DNA of 64,000 nt from Porticoccus sp950063125 (GTDB lineage: Bacteria; Pseudomonadota; Gammaproteobacteria; Pseudomonadales; Porticoccaceae): NCBI RefSeq assembly GCF_963973895.1, contig NZ_CAXBBF010000001.1; one strand, given 5' to 3'. Position 1 is the first letter of the stretch, and each line of letters opens with the position of its first letter. Made by a program: the position numbers and the translations under genes. The notes below the pieces were generated by a model. That model ran no database searches and was not told where the DNA came from. It saw nothing but the letters and a program-made list of their open reading frames with translations. Positions 24,689 through 33,260 of this stretch are shown one piece after another.

Positions 24689-26089
24689 ATGGGCTTTTTT
24701 GCCAAACTCGCGTCACATGCCGCGAATAAAATGGCGCATCCGGCCATTATCTCAGAGAGCCTGTCACTCACGTACGGTGAGCTCTTCGACTGTGTCAAAA
24801 AAACCGCTTTAAACCTTGATGCAGCCGGATTCGGCCCGTCAGAAGTGGTGGGGATCCGCGTTGAAGACGAAGTTGATCACCTGATAATCAGCCTTGCTCT
24901 TTTGGCAACAGGTGCCAGTATTATTACCCTTCCCGGGCATGATTCCCCGCAATTGCGAGCTAATCTGGCCCACAAAGTTTCAGTGACCCGGATAATTGAG
25001 TCCGCAGACGCACATAACTTCCTGGATTACCGTTGCGGTGAATCTCGGTCTCCGGCGTTTCTCCCCGTAGGGCAAATAGCTGCTGCCAGTATTTTGTACT
25101 TCAGAACGTCAGGTACCACGGGTGATGTGAACATTGTGCCATTCTGTGAAGCGCAGATTGCCGCCCAGGCAGATCGTCACAGTGAGTATGCTGGCGACCG
25201 GCTGCTGAGACTTGCCTCCATCGAACATAACAATTCCAAAAGGCACAGGTTTTATTGCGTCTGGCAGGGTGGAACCAATGTCTTCAAGCCTCGGGGAAAA
25301 TTTGATCTGGTACAGTTTGTGTTGCAGCACCGGGTGAGTTGTCTGGACATTTCACGTATGCATGCTTCGGACCTGACGGCACTGAATACCGCGGGCAAGC
25401 TGTCCGGGCTCAAGATCCGTACAGGTGGTTCAGCCGTTCCCTATGCGGTTCGTCGCGCAATTCAGGAAAAATTGACCGCAAACCTTTATGTCAGATACGC
25501 CGCCACAGAATGTGGCGCTATAGCCATGGCCGGCCCCGACGATCATGATGAAGCGGACGCAGTTGGCATACCGCTTGATGGTGTCGAGCTGGAAATAGTG
25601 GACGGTGAGGGCTGTCGACTGCCACTGGGTGAACGAGGGGAAATTCGAATTCGGGCCGAGGGCGTAGCCAGTACCTATCTGAACTCACCCTCAGACACGG
25701 CAAAAAGATTCAGGGGCGGTTGGTTTTATCCGGGGGATCTGGGGCACATCCATGATGATGGGCAGCTCGTTCTGGATGGGCGAACCGATGACATGATCAT
25801 TCTCAATGGGCTCAATATCTTTCCCGCCGAGATTGAGCGAGTGCTGGAGAGCCACCCTGATGTCGACTGTGGCGCGGCACTCGGGTTGCCTTCGCAGGTG
25901 CATGGGCAAATCCCGGTTGCTGCCGTTATCCTGAAGGCCGGGGTATCGGCGACTGCAGTGGAACTCCGGGGTTTTGTCAGGGCAAGTCTGGGATTGAGGG
26001 CACCCCGCCGTATTATTGTGCTGGACAGTTTTCCCAGAAACTCCCAGGGAAAAGTGCTGAAAAGAGAATTACTCAAGTTATTTCAATGA
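24689..26089 (+). CDS. AMP-dependent acyl/aminoacyl ligase (ANL superfamily)
   Basis: A 466-residue adenylating enzyme that would activate a carboxylic acid and load it on CoA or the neighbouring ACP. Core motifs are seen in order: A3 RTSGTTGD (139-146), A5 YAATECG (270-276), A7 GWFYPGDLG (344-352), A8 GRTDDMIILNGLNIFPAEIE (364-383) and A10 NSQGKVLKRE with the catalytic Lys455. The P-loop Lys of the usual SGTTGxPKG is replaced (GDVNIV). It is shorter than most ligases (500-550) because the N-terminal lobe is reduced. Third gene of the ACP cassette, followed by a terminator. Confidence 0.85.
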   Translation: MGFFAKLASHAANKMAHPAIISESLSLTYGELFDCVKKTALNLDAAGFGPSEVVGIRVEDEVDHLIISLALLATGASIITLPGHDSPQLRANLAHKVSVTRIIESADAHNFLDYRCGESRSPAFLPVGQIAAASILYFRTSGTTGDVNIVPFCEAQIAAQADRHSEYAGDRLLRLASIEHNNSKRHRFYCVWQGGTNVFKPRGKFDLVQFVLQHRVSCLDISRMHASDLTALNTAGKLSGLKIRTGGSAVPYAVRRAIQEKLTANLYVRYAATECGAIAMAGPDDHDEADAVGIPLDGVELEIVDGEGCRLPLGERGEIRIRAEGVASTYLNSPSDTAKRFRGGWFYPGDLGHIHDDGQLVLDGRTDDMIILNGLNIFPAEIERVLESHPDVDCGAALGLPSQVHGQIPVAAVILKAGVSATAVELRGFVRASLGLRAPRRIIVLDSFPRNSQGKVLKRELLKLFQ

Positions 26090-26170
26090 TTGAAGACGTG
26101 AAAATTCTGTTGCTCAGGGAGTTTCCGGTTGTTCTTGAGAATTTCCTGTGAGGATGTTTACCGGATAAAG

Positions 26171-26203
26171 AAAAACGGCGGTGTTGTTAACACCGCCGTT
26201 TTT
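26171..26203. terminator. Bidirectional terminator between the ACP cassette and periplasmic katG
   Basis: AAAAACGGCGGTGTT pairs perfectly with AACACCGCCGTTTTT around the three-base loop GTT. A and T runs on the two sides let it work in both directions, as suits two convergent genes. The remaining gap to 26318 shows nothing. Confidence 0.88.
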
Positions 26204-26318
26204 GTGTCAGTTCCGAAAAGGATAAATGACCGCTTCTCGAATCGGAGTCAGGTGCTCGAATGGCTTCGTTTTTCTGCCGTTGCGAGCACCTTCCCCGTTG
26301 GGACTAAAGTTGACCGGG

Positions 26319-28532
26319 TTAGAAGCGGTCGAGCGTCATTACCTTGTGCCATGCATCGACAAAATCATTGATGAACTTCTCTTTTGCATCATTGGCAGCA
26401 TAGACTTCTGCAATGGCACGCAACTCGGAGTTCGATCCAAAAACAAGATCGACCGGTGTTGCTGTCCATTTGAGATTGCCTGTTTTGCGATCACTGCCTT
26501 CATAAATCCCGTCAGTTTTGGCTTTTGACCACTTGGTGGACATATCGAGCAGATTGACAAAGAAATCATTGCTCAATGTTCCGGGCTGGTCGGTAAATAC
26601 ACCGTGTTTGGATTTTGCGGTGTTTGCATCCAGTGCGCGCATACCCCCCACGAGAACGGTCATTTCAGGAACCGTCAGGGTGAGCAGGCTGGCCCGATCC
26701 ACCAGCATCTCTGCGGGTGATCTGGAATGGCCTTTGCCGAAGTAGTTGCGGAAACCGTCTGCAGTGGGCTCCAGTACAGCGAAGGAGTCGACATCAGTCT
26801 GTGCCTGCGTTGCATCGGTGCGACCCGGTTTAAAAGGAACCTCTACATCCTGTCCGGCATTCTTGGCGGCCTGTTCAATGGCTGCGGCACCACCCAGAAC
26901 AATCAGGTCGGCAAGTGATACCTTTTTACTGCCCGATTGTGACCCGTTAAAGTCTTTCTGGATTTTCTCCAGACGCTTTAACACCTTGTCGAGCTCTGTT
27001 GGGTTGTTCACATCCCATTTGTTTTGTGGCGCAAGACGAATCCGTGAACCATTGGCACCACCGCGCATGTCGGTACCGCGGAAGGTGGCGGCAGATGCCC
27101 ACGCAGTTCTTACCAGTTCAGAGGTTGTCAAACCTGATTCCAGGATGTCGGACTTCAGCTTGGCGATATCTTTTGAGTCGATCAGTGGGTGATCGACTGC
27201 CGGGACGGGATCCTGCCACAGCATGTCCTCATCGGGGATTTCGTTGCCGATGTAGCGTTCGCGGGGTCCCATATCGCGATGGGTCAGCTTGAACCATGCC
27301 TTGGCGAAAGCGAGTTCGAACTCCTTCGGGTTTTCCTTGAAGCGCAAGGAGATTTCCCGATAAATGGGATCTTCTTTCAGAGACAGGTCCGTAGTAAACA
27401 TGATGGGTGCATGACGTCTGGATTTATCGTGGGCATCCGGGACGGTATTTGTCGCCTGGTTATTCGCAGGAATCCACTGAACTGCTCCGGCGGGGCTTTT
27501 TGTTTGTACCCACTCAAAGGCAAACAGGTTCTCCAGGTACAATGAAGTCCAGGCAGTGGGGTTGGCCGTCCAGGCACCTTCCAGACCACTGGTGATGGTG
27601 TCTTCTGCATTCCCTTTGCCACACTTGTTTTTCCAGCCCAGCCCCTGTTGTTCAATGGGTGCACCGGCGGGATCAGCGCCAAGGCACTCATCGGGCTTGT
27701 GGGCACCGTGAGCTTTACCGAAAGTATGCCCGCCAGCGATCAGCGCGACGGTTTCTTCGTCATTCATTGCCATCCTGCCAAAGGTTTCGCGAATATCCTT
27801 GGCGGCTAGAAGTGGATCGGGATTGCCGTTGGGGCCTTCCGGATTTACGTAGATTAGCCCCATCTGGACTGCGGCCAGAGGGTTCTCCAGCTTTCGGTCA
27901 CCATGGTAACGCTCGTCGGCAAGCCATTGTTTCTCGGGTCCCCAATACACCATATCCGGTTCCCAGTCGTCTTCACGACCCCCGGCAAAGCCGTAGGTTT
28001 TGAAACCCATGGACTCCAGTGCCACATTGCCTGTCAGAACCATCAGATCGGCCCAGGAGAGGCTGCGACCGTATTTCTGTTTGATCGGCCACAATAAGCG
28101 CCGGGCCTTGTCGAGACTGACATTGTCCGGCCAGCTATTCAGCGGCTCAAACCGCTGTTGTCCACCGCCAGCACCACCGCGGCCGTCAGCAACACGGTAG
28201 GTGCCCGCAGAGTGCCAGGCCATCCGTATAAAGAAAGGTCCGTAGTGGCCATAGTCCGCGGGCCACCAATCCTGTGACGTCTTCATCAACGTCTCAATGT
28301 CTTGCTTGACGGTGTCGAGATCCAGACTGGCAAACGCCTTGGCATAATCGAAGTCGTCCCCCATCGGATTGGACTCCTGGCTGTGCTGGCGAAGCGGACT
28401 CAGGTTAAGCTTTTCAGGCCACCAGAACTGGTTGGTTTTTGGCTCACCCTCTGCCATTGCCGTACTTGGTGTCATGACCTGCGATACGGCTATCACCAGA
28501 GCAGCAATTATAGGTGTTGTTTTTGTAAGCAT
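26319..28532 (-). CDS. Catalase-peroxidase with signal peptide (periplasmic KatG-type)
   Basis: A 737-residue bifunctional heme catalase-peroxidase. It has an N-terminal Sec signal (PIIAALVIAVSQVM, cut near STAMAEG, residue 28). The distal residues are Arg103, Trp106 and His107 (IRMAWHSAGTYR). The Trp-Tyr-Met adduct partners are Trp106, Tyr in GLIYVNPEG and Met in RMAMNDEETVAL. The proximal His is in AGGHTFGKAHG. It removes hydrogen peroxide in the periplasm. The second, cytosolic katG lies divergently upstream. Confidence 0.93.
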   Translation of the reverse strand: MLTKTTPIIAALVIAVSQVMTPSTAMAEGEPKTNQFWWPEKLNLSPLRQHSQESNPMGDDFDYAKAFASLDLDTVKQDIETLMKTSQDWWPADYGHYGPFFIRMAWHSAGTYRVADGRGGAGGGQQRFEPLNSWPDNVSLDKARRLLWPIKQKYGRSLSWADLMVLTGNVALESMGFKTYGFAGGREDDWEPDMVYWGPEKQWLADERYHGDRKLENPLAAVQMGLIYVNPEGPNGNPDPLLAAKDIRETFGRMAMNDEETVALIAGGHTFGKAHGAHKPDECLGADPAGAPIEQQGLGWKNKCGKGNAEDTITSGLEGAWTANPTAWTSLYLENLFAFEWVQTKSPAGAVQWIPANNQATNTVPDAHDKSRRHAPIMFTTDLSLKEDPIYREISLRFKENPKEFELAFAKAWFKLTHRDMGPRERYIGNEIPDEDMLWQDPVPAVDHPLIDSKDIAKLKSDILESGLTTSELVRTAWASAATFRGTDMRGGANGSRIRLAPQNKWDVNNPTELDKVLKRLEKIQKDFNGSQSGSKKVSLADLIVLGGAAAIEQAAKNAGQDVEVPFKPGRTDATQAQTDVDSFAVLEPTADGFRNYFGKGHSRSPAEMLVDRASLLTLTVPEMTVLVGGMRALDANTAKSKHGVFTDQPGTLSNDFFVNLLDMSTKWSKAKTDGIYEGSDRKTGNLKWTATPVDLVFGSNSELRAIAEVYAANDAKEKFINDFVDAWHKVMTLDRF

Positions 28533-28594
28533 TGACGTAGCTCCCTAAATAAAAGAAATACAATATTTCAATACACAATATAGCGTAGCCCAGC

Positions 28595-28611
28595 GTAAAT
28601 GCGGCATTTAC
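28595..28611. promoter_or_regulatory. Palindrome in the divergent katG intergenic region
   Basis: GTAAATG-CGG-CATTTAC, an inverted repeat with seven-base arms, lies 63 bases from the periplasmic katG start and 228 bases from the cytosolic katG start. It may be an operator or promoter element. The 306-base gap holds no gene; its AT-rich part near 28540-28640 could carry both promoters. No clear OxyR half-site pattern was recognised. Confidence 0.4.
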
Positions 28612-28838
28612 ATTCACTATGAGATGGATTGAAAAATTATATTGGTAACGGTATGCACACTGATCGTTCCATCTCAGGGGTAACGTGGTAGCGTGTATCG
28701 TCAAAAGATCGCTGATGAACTGGTCGGGCATATTGACAGACAGTTGGAGAATCTTCCGGGGCAATATTAATTTTCCGCAACTCGCTATCAGGCATCCTGC
28801 TACTATAATTTTCTGAATACTCGAAGAGGGACTTGAAA

Positions 28839-31010
28839 ATGGATAACAACGCGACGACAGGAGGCAAGTGCCCGGTGATGCATGGCGGCGCCACATCAAC
28901 CGGTATGTCGAACATGGAGTGGTGGCCGGCTGCCCTGAATCTCGACATTCTGCATCAGCACGATATCAAGACCAATCCGATGGGAGGGGGCTTCAGTTAC
29001 CGCGAAGAGGTCAAGAAGCTGGATGTTGCGGCGCTTAAGAAAGATATGCATGCCCTGATGACCGACAGCCAGGATTGGTGGCCCGCGGACTGGGGGCACT
29101 ACGGTGGGCTGATGATCCGTATGGCCTGGCACTCTGCGGGTACTTACCGGATTGCTGATGGCCGTGGTGGCGGTGGCAAGGGCAACCAGCGTTTCGCGCC
29201 AATCAACTCCTGGCCGGACAATGTCAGTCTCGACAAGGCCCGGCGCTTATTGTGGCCGATCAAGAAGAAGTACGGTAACAAAGTCAGCTGGGCCGATCTG
29301 ATTATTCTGGCTGGCACCGTGGCCTATGAGTCTATGGGCCTGCCTTCTTTCGGCTTTTCATTCGGTCGCGAGGACATCTGGCACCCTCAGAAAGACACCT
29401 ATTGGGGTGCCGAGAAAGAGTGGCTGGCTCCCTCCGACGAGCGCTATGGCGATGTCGACAAGCCAGAGACCATGGAGAACCCCCTGGCTGCCGTCCAGAT
29501 GGGCCTGATCTACGTAAATCCGGAAGGTGTCAACGGTAAGCCCGACCCGCTTAAGACTGCCGAACAGGTGCGGATGACCTTTGCCCGCATGGCAATGGAC
29601 GACGAAGAGACGGTAGCGCTGACTGCCGGTGGCCACACCGTGGGCAAATGTCACGGCAATGGCGATGCCGAAGCACTTGGCCCCGAACCTGAAGCCGCCG
29701 ATTTGGAAGAACAGGGCTTTGGCTGGAAAAACCCCAATGGCTCCGGTAAGGGGCGCGACACCGTTACCTCCGGTATTGAGGGTGCCTGGACCACCTATCC
29801 CACAAAGTTTGACATGGGTTACTTCGACCTGCTGTTTGGTTATGAGTGGGAGCTGAAAAAGAGTCCGGCCGGGGCCAATCAGTGGGAGCCGGTGAATATT
29901 AGGGAAGAGGACAAGCCGGTAGATGTGGAAGACATGACCACCCGCCTTAACCCGATCATGACCGACGCCGATATGGCGATGAAGATGGACCCCAAATACC
30001 GGGCCATCTGTGAGAAGTTCATGGCCGACCCGGCGTACTTCCGCGATACTTTTGCCCGCGCCTGGTTCAAGTTGACTCACCGCGACCTGGGGCCAAAATC
30101 CCGCTATATCGGTCCGGAAGTGCCCGCTGAAGATCTGATCTGGCAAGATCCGGTCCCCGCCGGCAATCGCGACTACGATGTGGGCGCGGTAAAGACCAAA
30201 ATTGCCGACAGTGGTTTGTCCATCGGTGAAATGGTCAGCACCGCCTGGGATAGCGCCCGAACATTCCGCGGCTCCGATATGCGCGGTGGTGCCAATGGTG
30301 CACGCATCCGGCTGGCACCGCAGAAAGACTGGGCCGGCAACGAACCGGAACGTCTCGCCAGAGTCCTGCCAATCTACGAAAAAATTGCCGCCGACACCGG
30401 TGCCAGCGTGGCCGATGTGATTGTGTTGGCCGGGAACCTGGGTGTTGAGCAGGCGGCCAGGGCTGCAGGCGTGAATATCAACGTTCCCTTCGCACCCGGA
30501 CGTGGCGATGCCAGCGACGAGATGACAGATGCCGCGTCCTTTGAACCACTGGAACCGCTGGCCGATGGTTTCCGCAACTGGCAAAAGAAAGACTATGTGG
30601 TCAAACCCGAGGAAATGCTGCTCGACCGCGCCCAGTTGATGGGACTTACAGCTCCCGAGATGACCGCACTGGTGGGTGGTATGCGTGTTTTGGGTACCAA
30701 TCACGGTGGTAGCCAGCACGGTGTGTTCACCGACCGCATGGGTGTGCTGAGCAACGACTTCTTTGTCAACCTGACGGACATGGCTTACACCTGGAAGCCA
30801 ACCGGCAACAACCTGTATGAAATCCGCGACCGCAAGACTGGTGCAGTCAAGTGGACGGCAAGCAGGGTTGATCTGGTGTTTGGCTCCAACTCGATCCTGC
30901 GTGCCTACGCCGAGGTCTATGCTCAGGACGATAGCAGGGAAAAGTTCGTGCAGGACTTCGTCGCTACCTGGACCAAGGTCATGAACGCCGACCGTTTTGA
31001 TCTCGTGTAA
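28839..31010 (+). CDS. katG: Catalase-peroxidase KatG (cytoplasmic)
   Basis: A 723-residue heme enzyme from ATG 28839, with a GAAGAGGG site upstream; the TTG six bases earlier is unlikely. Distal residues are Arg94, Trp97 and His98 (IRMAWHSAGTYR). Tyr in GLIYVNPEG and Met in RMAMDDEETVAL complete the adduct, and the proximal His is in TAGGHTVGKCHG. The N-terminus (DNNATTGGKCPVMHGG) is the usual cytosolic KatG start. The C-terminal domain is a complete second half. It has no signal peptide, unlike the divergent neighbour. It ends before a strong terminator. Confidence 0.96.
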   Translation: MDNNATTGGKCPVMHGGATSTGMSNMEWWPAALNLDILHQHDIKTNPMGGGFSYREEVKKLDVAALKKDMHALMTDSQDWWPADWGHYGGLMIRMAWHSAGTYRIADGRGGGGKGNQRFAPINSWPDNVSLDKARRLLWPIKKKYGNKVSWADLIILAGTVAYESMGLPSFGFSFGREDIWHPQKDTYWGAEKEWLAPSDERYGDVDKPETMENPLAAVQMGLIYVNPEGVNGKPDPLKTAEQVRMTFARMAMDDEETVALTAGGHTVGKCHGNGDAEALGPEPEAADLEEQGFGWKNPNGSGKGRDTVTSGIEGAWTTYPTKFDMGYFDLLFGYEWELKKSPAGANQWEPVNIREEDKPVDVEDMTTRLNPIMTDADMAMKMDPKYRAICEKFMADPAYFRDTFARAWFKLTHRDLGPKSRYIGPEVPAEDLIWQDPVPAGNRDYDVGAVKTKIADSGLSIGEMVSTAWDSARTFRGSDMRGGANGARIRLAPQKDWAGNEPERLARVLPIYEKIAADTGASVADVIVLAGNLGVEQAARAAGVNINVPFAPGRGDASDEMTDAASFEPLEPLADGFRNWQKKDYVVKPEEMLLDRAQLMGLTAPEMTALVGGMRVLGTNHGGSQHGVFTDRMGVLSNDFFVNLTDMAYTWKPTGNNLYEIRDRKTGAVKWTASRVDLVFGSNSILRAYAEVYAQDDSREKFVQDFVATWTKVMNADRFDLV

Positions 31011-31065
31011 CGTTCAGTCTGGTTGAACCCGTTATGAGGGTGTTAGTCAGGTTGCCGTAATAACT

Positions 31066-31099
31066 AAAAAGCCCCAGCTGATATCAGTTGGGGCTTTTT
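31066..31099 (+). terminator. Terminator after katG
   Basis: AAAAAGCCCCAGCTGAT pairs with ATCAGTTGGGGCTTTTT (one G-T pair) directly as a hairpin ending in a T run, 55 bases after the katG stop. Confidence 0.85.
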
Positions 31100-31103
31100 A
31101 GTG

Positions 31104-31150
31104 TTGGTGGTGGCAGGAATTACTCGCCTCTGCGAGGCGGCGGCGTCTAC
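31104..31150. other. Degenerate ssrA 3'-end-like sequence, possible attachment-site scar
   Basis: TTGGTGGTGGCAGGAATTAC near 31104-31123 resembles the ATGGTGGAGGCGGCGGGAATT found at the 3' end of ssrA (32157-32177) in the same orientation, with small gaps and mismatches. GGCGGCGTC follows near 31137. Elements that insert into ssrA leave such a copy at their far end. The match is imperfect, so this is a hypothesis. Confidence 0.35.
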
Positions 31151-31156
31151 TAAATA

Positions 31157-31193
31157 AGCCATATAACTACATGAATAATATAGTTATATGGCT
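31157..31193. repeat. Perfect inverted repeat with 13-base arms
   Basis: AGCCATATAACTA and TAGTTATATGGCT flank an 11-base loop (CATGAATAATA). No T run follows, and the AT-rich arms and position next to the direct repeats below suggest a protein-binding site or element end rather than a terminator. Confidence 0.6.
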
Positions 31194-31208
31194 ATGCTGT
31201 TTTTATTT

Positions 31209-31229
31209 ATACCCCCATAAATACCCCCA
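31209..31229. repeat. Pair of ATACCCCCA direct repeats
   Basis: ATACCCCCA occurs at 31209-31217 and 31221-31229, 12 bases apart. C-rich repeats of this kind are often found beside integrase genes of tRNA/tmRNA-integrating elements, where they resemble arm-type binding sites; that link is from memory and is inference. No integrase gene is present here. Confidence 0.5.
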
Positions 31230-31357
31230 AAAGTAAGCCGTTGGGGTGTTTTTGGTATTCCTGCTATCGGTGACTGTTAACGAGAAGTTTTGACCACTTC
31301 ATTCTTACCCTATACTCTGGTCTGTTACGAGATAAACAATAATAGAGGTAAGTAATC

Positions 31358-31729
31358 ATGTCAGATAAAACACTTTATGATCGACTCGGGGGCTATGATG
31401 CTATCGCTGCATTTGCTGAAAATATCATACCTCGTTTTCGACAAGACGAACATCTAGCTCGCTTTTGGACTCATCGATCAATCGACGAAGTTGCTCGCGA
31501 AACGCAAACGTTTATCAACTATATTTGTTCCACGACGGGTGGCCCAGTATTTTATACAGGTCGTGATATGGTCACAGCCCACAGAGGCATGAGGATCAAT
31601 AATGACGACTGGGATGCACTTTTGTTCCACTTGGATGCGACCTTTGATCATTTTGGAACCGGCGCGCAAGAACGAGAAGAGATGATAGCTATGATCAATA
31701 GTGTAAAATCGGATATTGTTGAAGCTTAA
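31358..31729 (+). CDS. Truncated hemoglobin, group I-like
   Basis: A 123-residue 2-on-2 globin. Features: LYDRLGGYDAIAAFAENI (helix A/B with the GG pair), FINYICSTTGGPVFYTGRDM (EF loop), and the proximal heme ligand His75 in VTAHRGM. The ribosome site AGAGGT precedes ATG 31358. Such globins handle O2 or NO. The base composition is clearly richer in A/T than katG before it and smpB after it, which suggests arrival by transfer; the gene lies between the possible attachment scar and ssrA. Group I is favoured over II by the short EF loop, but this is moderate. Confidence 0.85.
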   Translation: MSDKTLYDRLGGYDAIAAFAENIIPRFRQDEHLARFWTHRSIDEVARETQTFINYICSTTGGPVFYTGRDMVTAHRGMRINNDDWDALLFHLDATFDHFGTGAQEREEMIAMINSVKSDIVEA

Positions 31730-32119
31730 TCTTTTTGGATTAAATATTTCCGTAACTTGCAACGGATATCAGGTTAAGCCTGAGTCTAATATCTCTCACG
31801 CTATGGTGAAGGGACAACTCCCAACCTGTGGGATATTAGGGTGATCTACGGGTGGTTAGGGCAAGCTTAGGCGAACTCCAGCCATACCGTGATCTTACCC
31901 CAGACCTTTCTGTAATCTCCCCGCTACATTGTCGTGAACTTGTTGTACCAGCTCTTTTTAAGTGCCAATTAATCATCAGAGTCGGGGCATCCTTGGTTAG
32001 CACTATCTTCGATGGCGCACCTCTGAATATTCGGCTTCGCATGATAGCTCCATAAACAGTTTCGTGTCGCCCATGCGGGTGCTGTGTGGCTGAACCCGCT
32101 ACGGGGGTGTGCCCATACC
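31730..32119. other. Gap without a convincing gene between the hemoglobin gene and ssrA
   Basis: About 390 bases, moderately A/T-rich. A GTG-started 67-codon frame on the + strand (31852-32055) and a 98-codon frame on the - strand overlap each other, and neither has a ribosome site or recognised family. It could hold decayed remains of an integrated element. Confidence 0.4.
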
Positions 32120-32151
32120 AAAAAAGCCCCACCCGAGGGTGAGGCCTTTTT
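32120..32151 (-). terminator. Terminator of ssrA
   Basis: Read on the minus strand, GGCCTCACCC pairs with GGGTGGGGC around a short loop, followed by TTTTTT, seven bases after the mature tmRNA 3' end. Confidence 0.8.
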
Positions 32152-32157
32152 GCTATA

Positions 32158-32535
32158 TGGTGGAGGCGGCGGGAATTGAACCCGCGTCCGTCAGTCCTCT
32201 GCCGAGAGATCTACATGCTTAGTGCAGTCTATTAAATTTAGCGGGTTGCAACCCGACAGACAGGGCGCGCAAACCGCGATTCCGGTGAGTTTTTAACGAA
32301 TCCACCCCGGACGAGCTTCATCGCGATCATGTGAGATATGACACCTGATAGCCCCGAAAGGCTCCGGACGCACAAGCACGGCTCCGGTCAGATGGCACCC
32401 TACCGGGTATTAAGCGGCGAGTGCGTAGTTGTCGTCGTTGGCAACTATAATTTGCGACTTTGGATTTACGAGATTGGTCGCCATCTCGGCATGCACCCAG
32501 GGTTTTGTAACCGGCGTCGAATCCAAATCGCCCCC
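32158..32535 (-). ncRNA. ssrA: tmRNA (ssrA), tag peptide ANDDNYALAA
   Basis: A 378-base transfer-messenger RNA that rescues stalled ribosomes with SmpB. The 5' end GGGGGCGATTTGGATTCGAC (start at 32535, minus) and the 3' end GGTTCAATTCCCGCCGCCTC-CACCA (ending at 32158) form the tRNA-Ala-like acceptor and T arm. The reading frame gives the tag ANDDNYALAA (complement of 32413-32442) ending in TAA at 32410-32412. This is the pseudomonad-type tag. The gene is co-oriented with smpB, 119 bases downstream of it. Confidence 0.96.
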
Positions 32536-32654
32536 TGAAACTGCTTTGAGTGTTTCTGTTAAAAAACATTGTCTCAATGGAGATCTTACCACAGAGACCA
32601 TTGGTTCATTAGACTTATTCTGTGGATGAAGTTCACTGACAGGGTGTTAATTGA

Positions 32655-33134
32655 TCACCGGGCGCGGCGGACCAGGCGCTGTTTCTGGCGAGCCCAATCA
32701 CGATTTTTTTCAGTTTCGCGTTTATCGTGTTCTTTTTTGCCCTTGGCCAGCGCGATTTCACACTTCACCAGGTGGTTTTTCCAATACAGTGCGGTGGCTA
32801 CACAGGTGTAGCCCTTCTGATTGACACCGTTGAACAATTTACCGAGTTCACGCTGATTGAGCAGCAGCTTGCGGGTGCGGCCGGGGTCGGTGACGTAGTG
32901 GGTGGACACGGTGCCCAATGGGGTGATGTGTGAACCAATCAGATAAGCCTCGCCGTCTTTCAGTAATACATAGCTGTCAGTGAGCTGGGCTTTGCCGGCG
33001 CGCAGGCTTTTTACTTCCCAGCCCTGCAGAACGAGACCCGCTTCGAATTTTTCCTCGAGCTGGTATTCGTGACGGGCCCGCTTGTTGAGTGCAATGGTGG
33101 GGTTTTTTTGAGGGTGTTGGGATTTGTTAGCCAT
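32655..33134 (-). CDS. smpB: SsrA-binding protein SmpB
   Basis: A 159-residue OB-fold RNA-binding protein required for trans-translation. It contains the conserved EAGLVLQGWEVKSLRAGKAQ and HYVTDPGRTRKLLLNQREL blocks and a Lys/Arg-rich C-terminal tail that enters the mRNA channel. The position next to ssrA and at the head of the ratA-rnfH-bamE-fur block is typical for the Pseudomonas group. Length is normal. Confidence 0.97.
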   Translation of the reverse strand: MANKSQHPQKNPTIALNKRARHEYQLEEKFEAGLVLQGWEVKSLRAGKAQLTDSYVLLKDGEAYLIGSHITPLGTVSTHYVTDPGRTRKLLLNQRELGKLFNGVNQKGYTCVATALYWKNHLVKCEIALAKGKKEHDKRETEKNRDWARQKQRLVRRAR

Positions 33135-33260
33135 GGGTCGGCATTATAAGGATTGCGTTGGGGTGCGCCTATGGTTTTGTGGCGTTATGCGTGATTGCCT
33201 TGGTTTTGTATAACGTGGATTGCCGGTACAATCCGGTCAGTTTTGACAAGGGTATCGCCG

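Noticed and set aside
29358..30719. 453-codon frame on the minus strand opposite katG
   Set aside because: A long open frame caused by codon bias of the real katG; composition is unlike a protein family.
32327..32629. Short frames on both strands over ssrA
   Set aside because: They lie in the tmRNA gene; only the tag frame (32413-32442) is meaningful.
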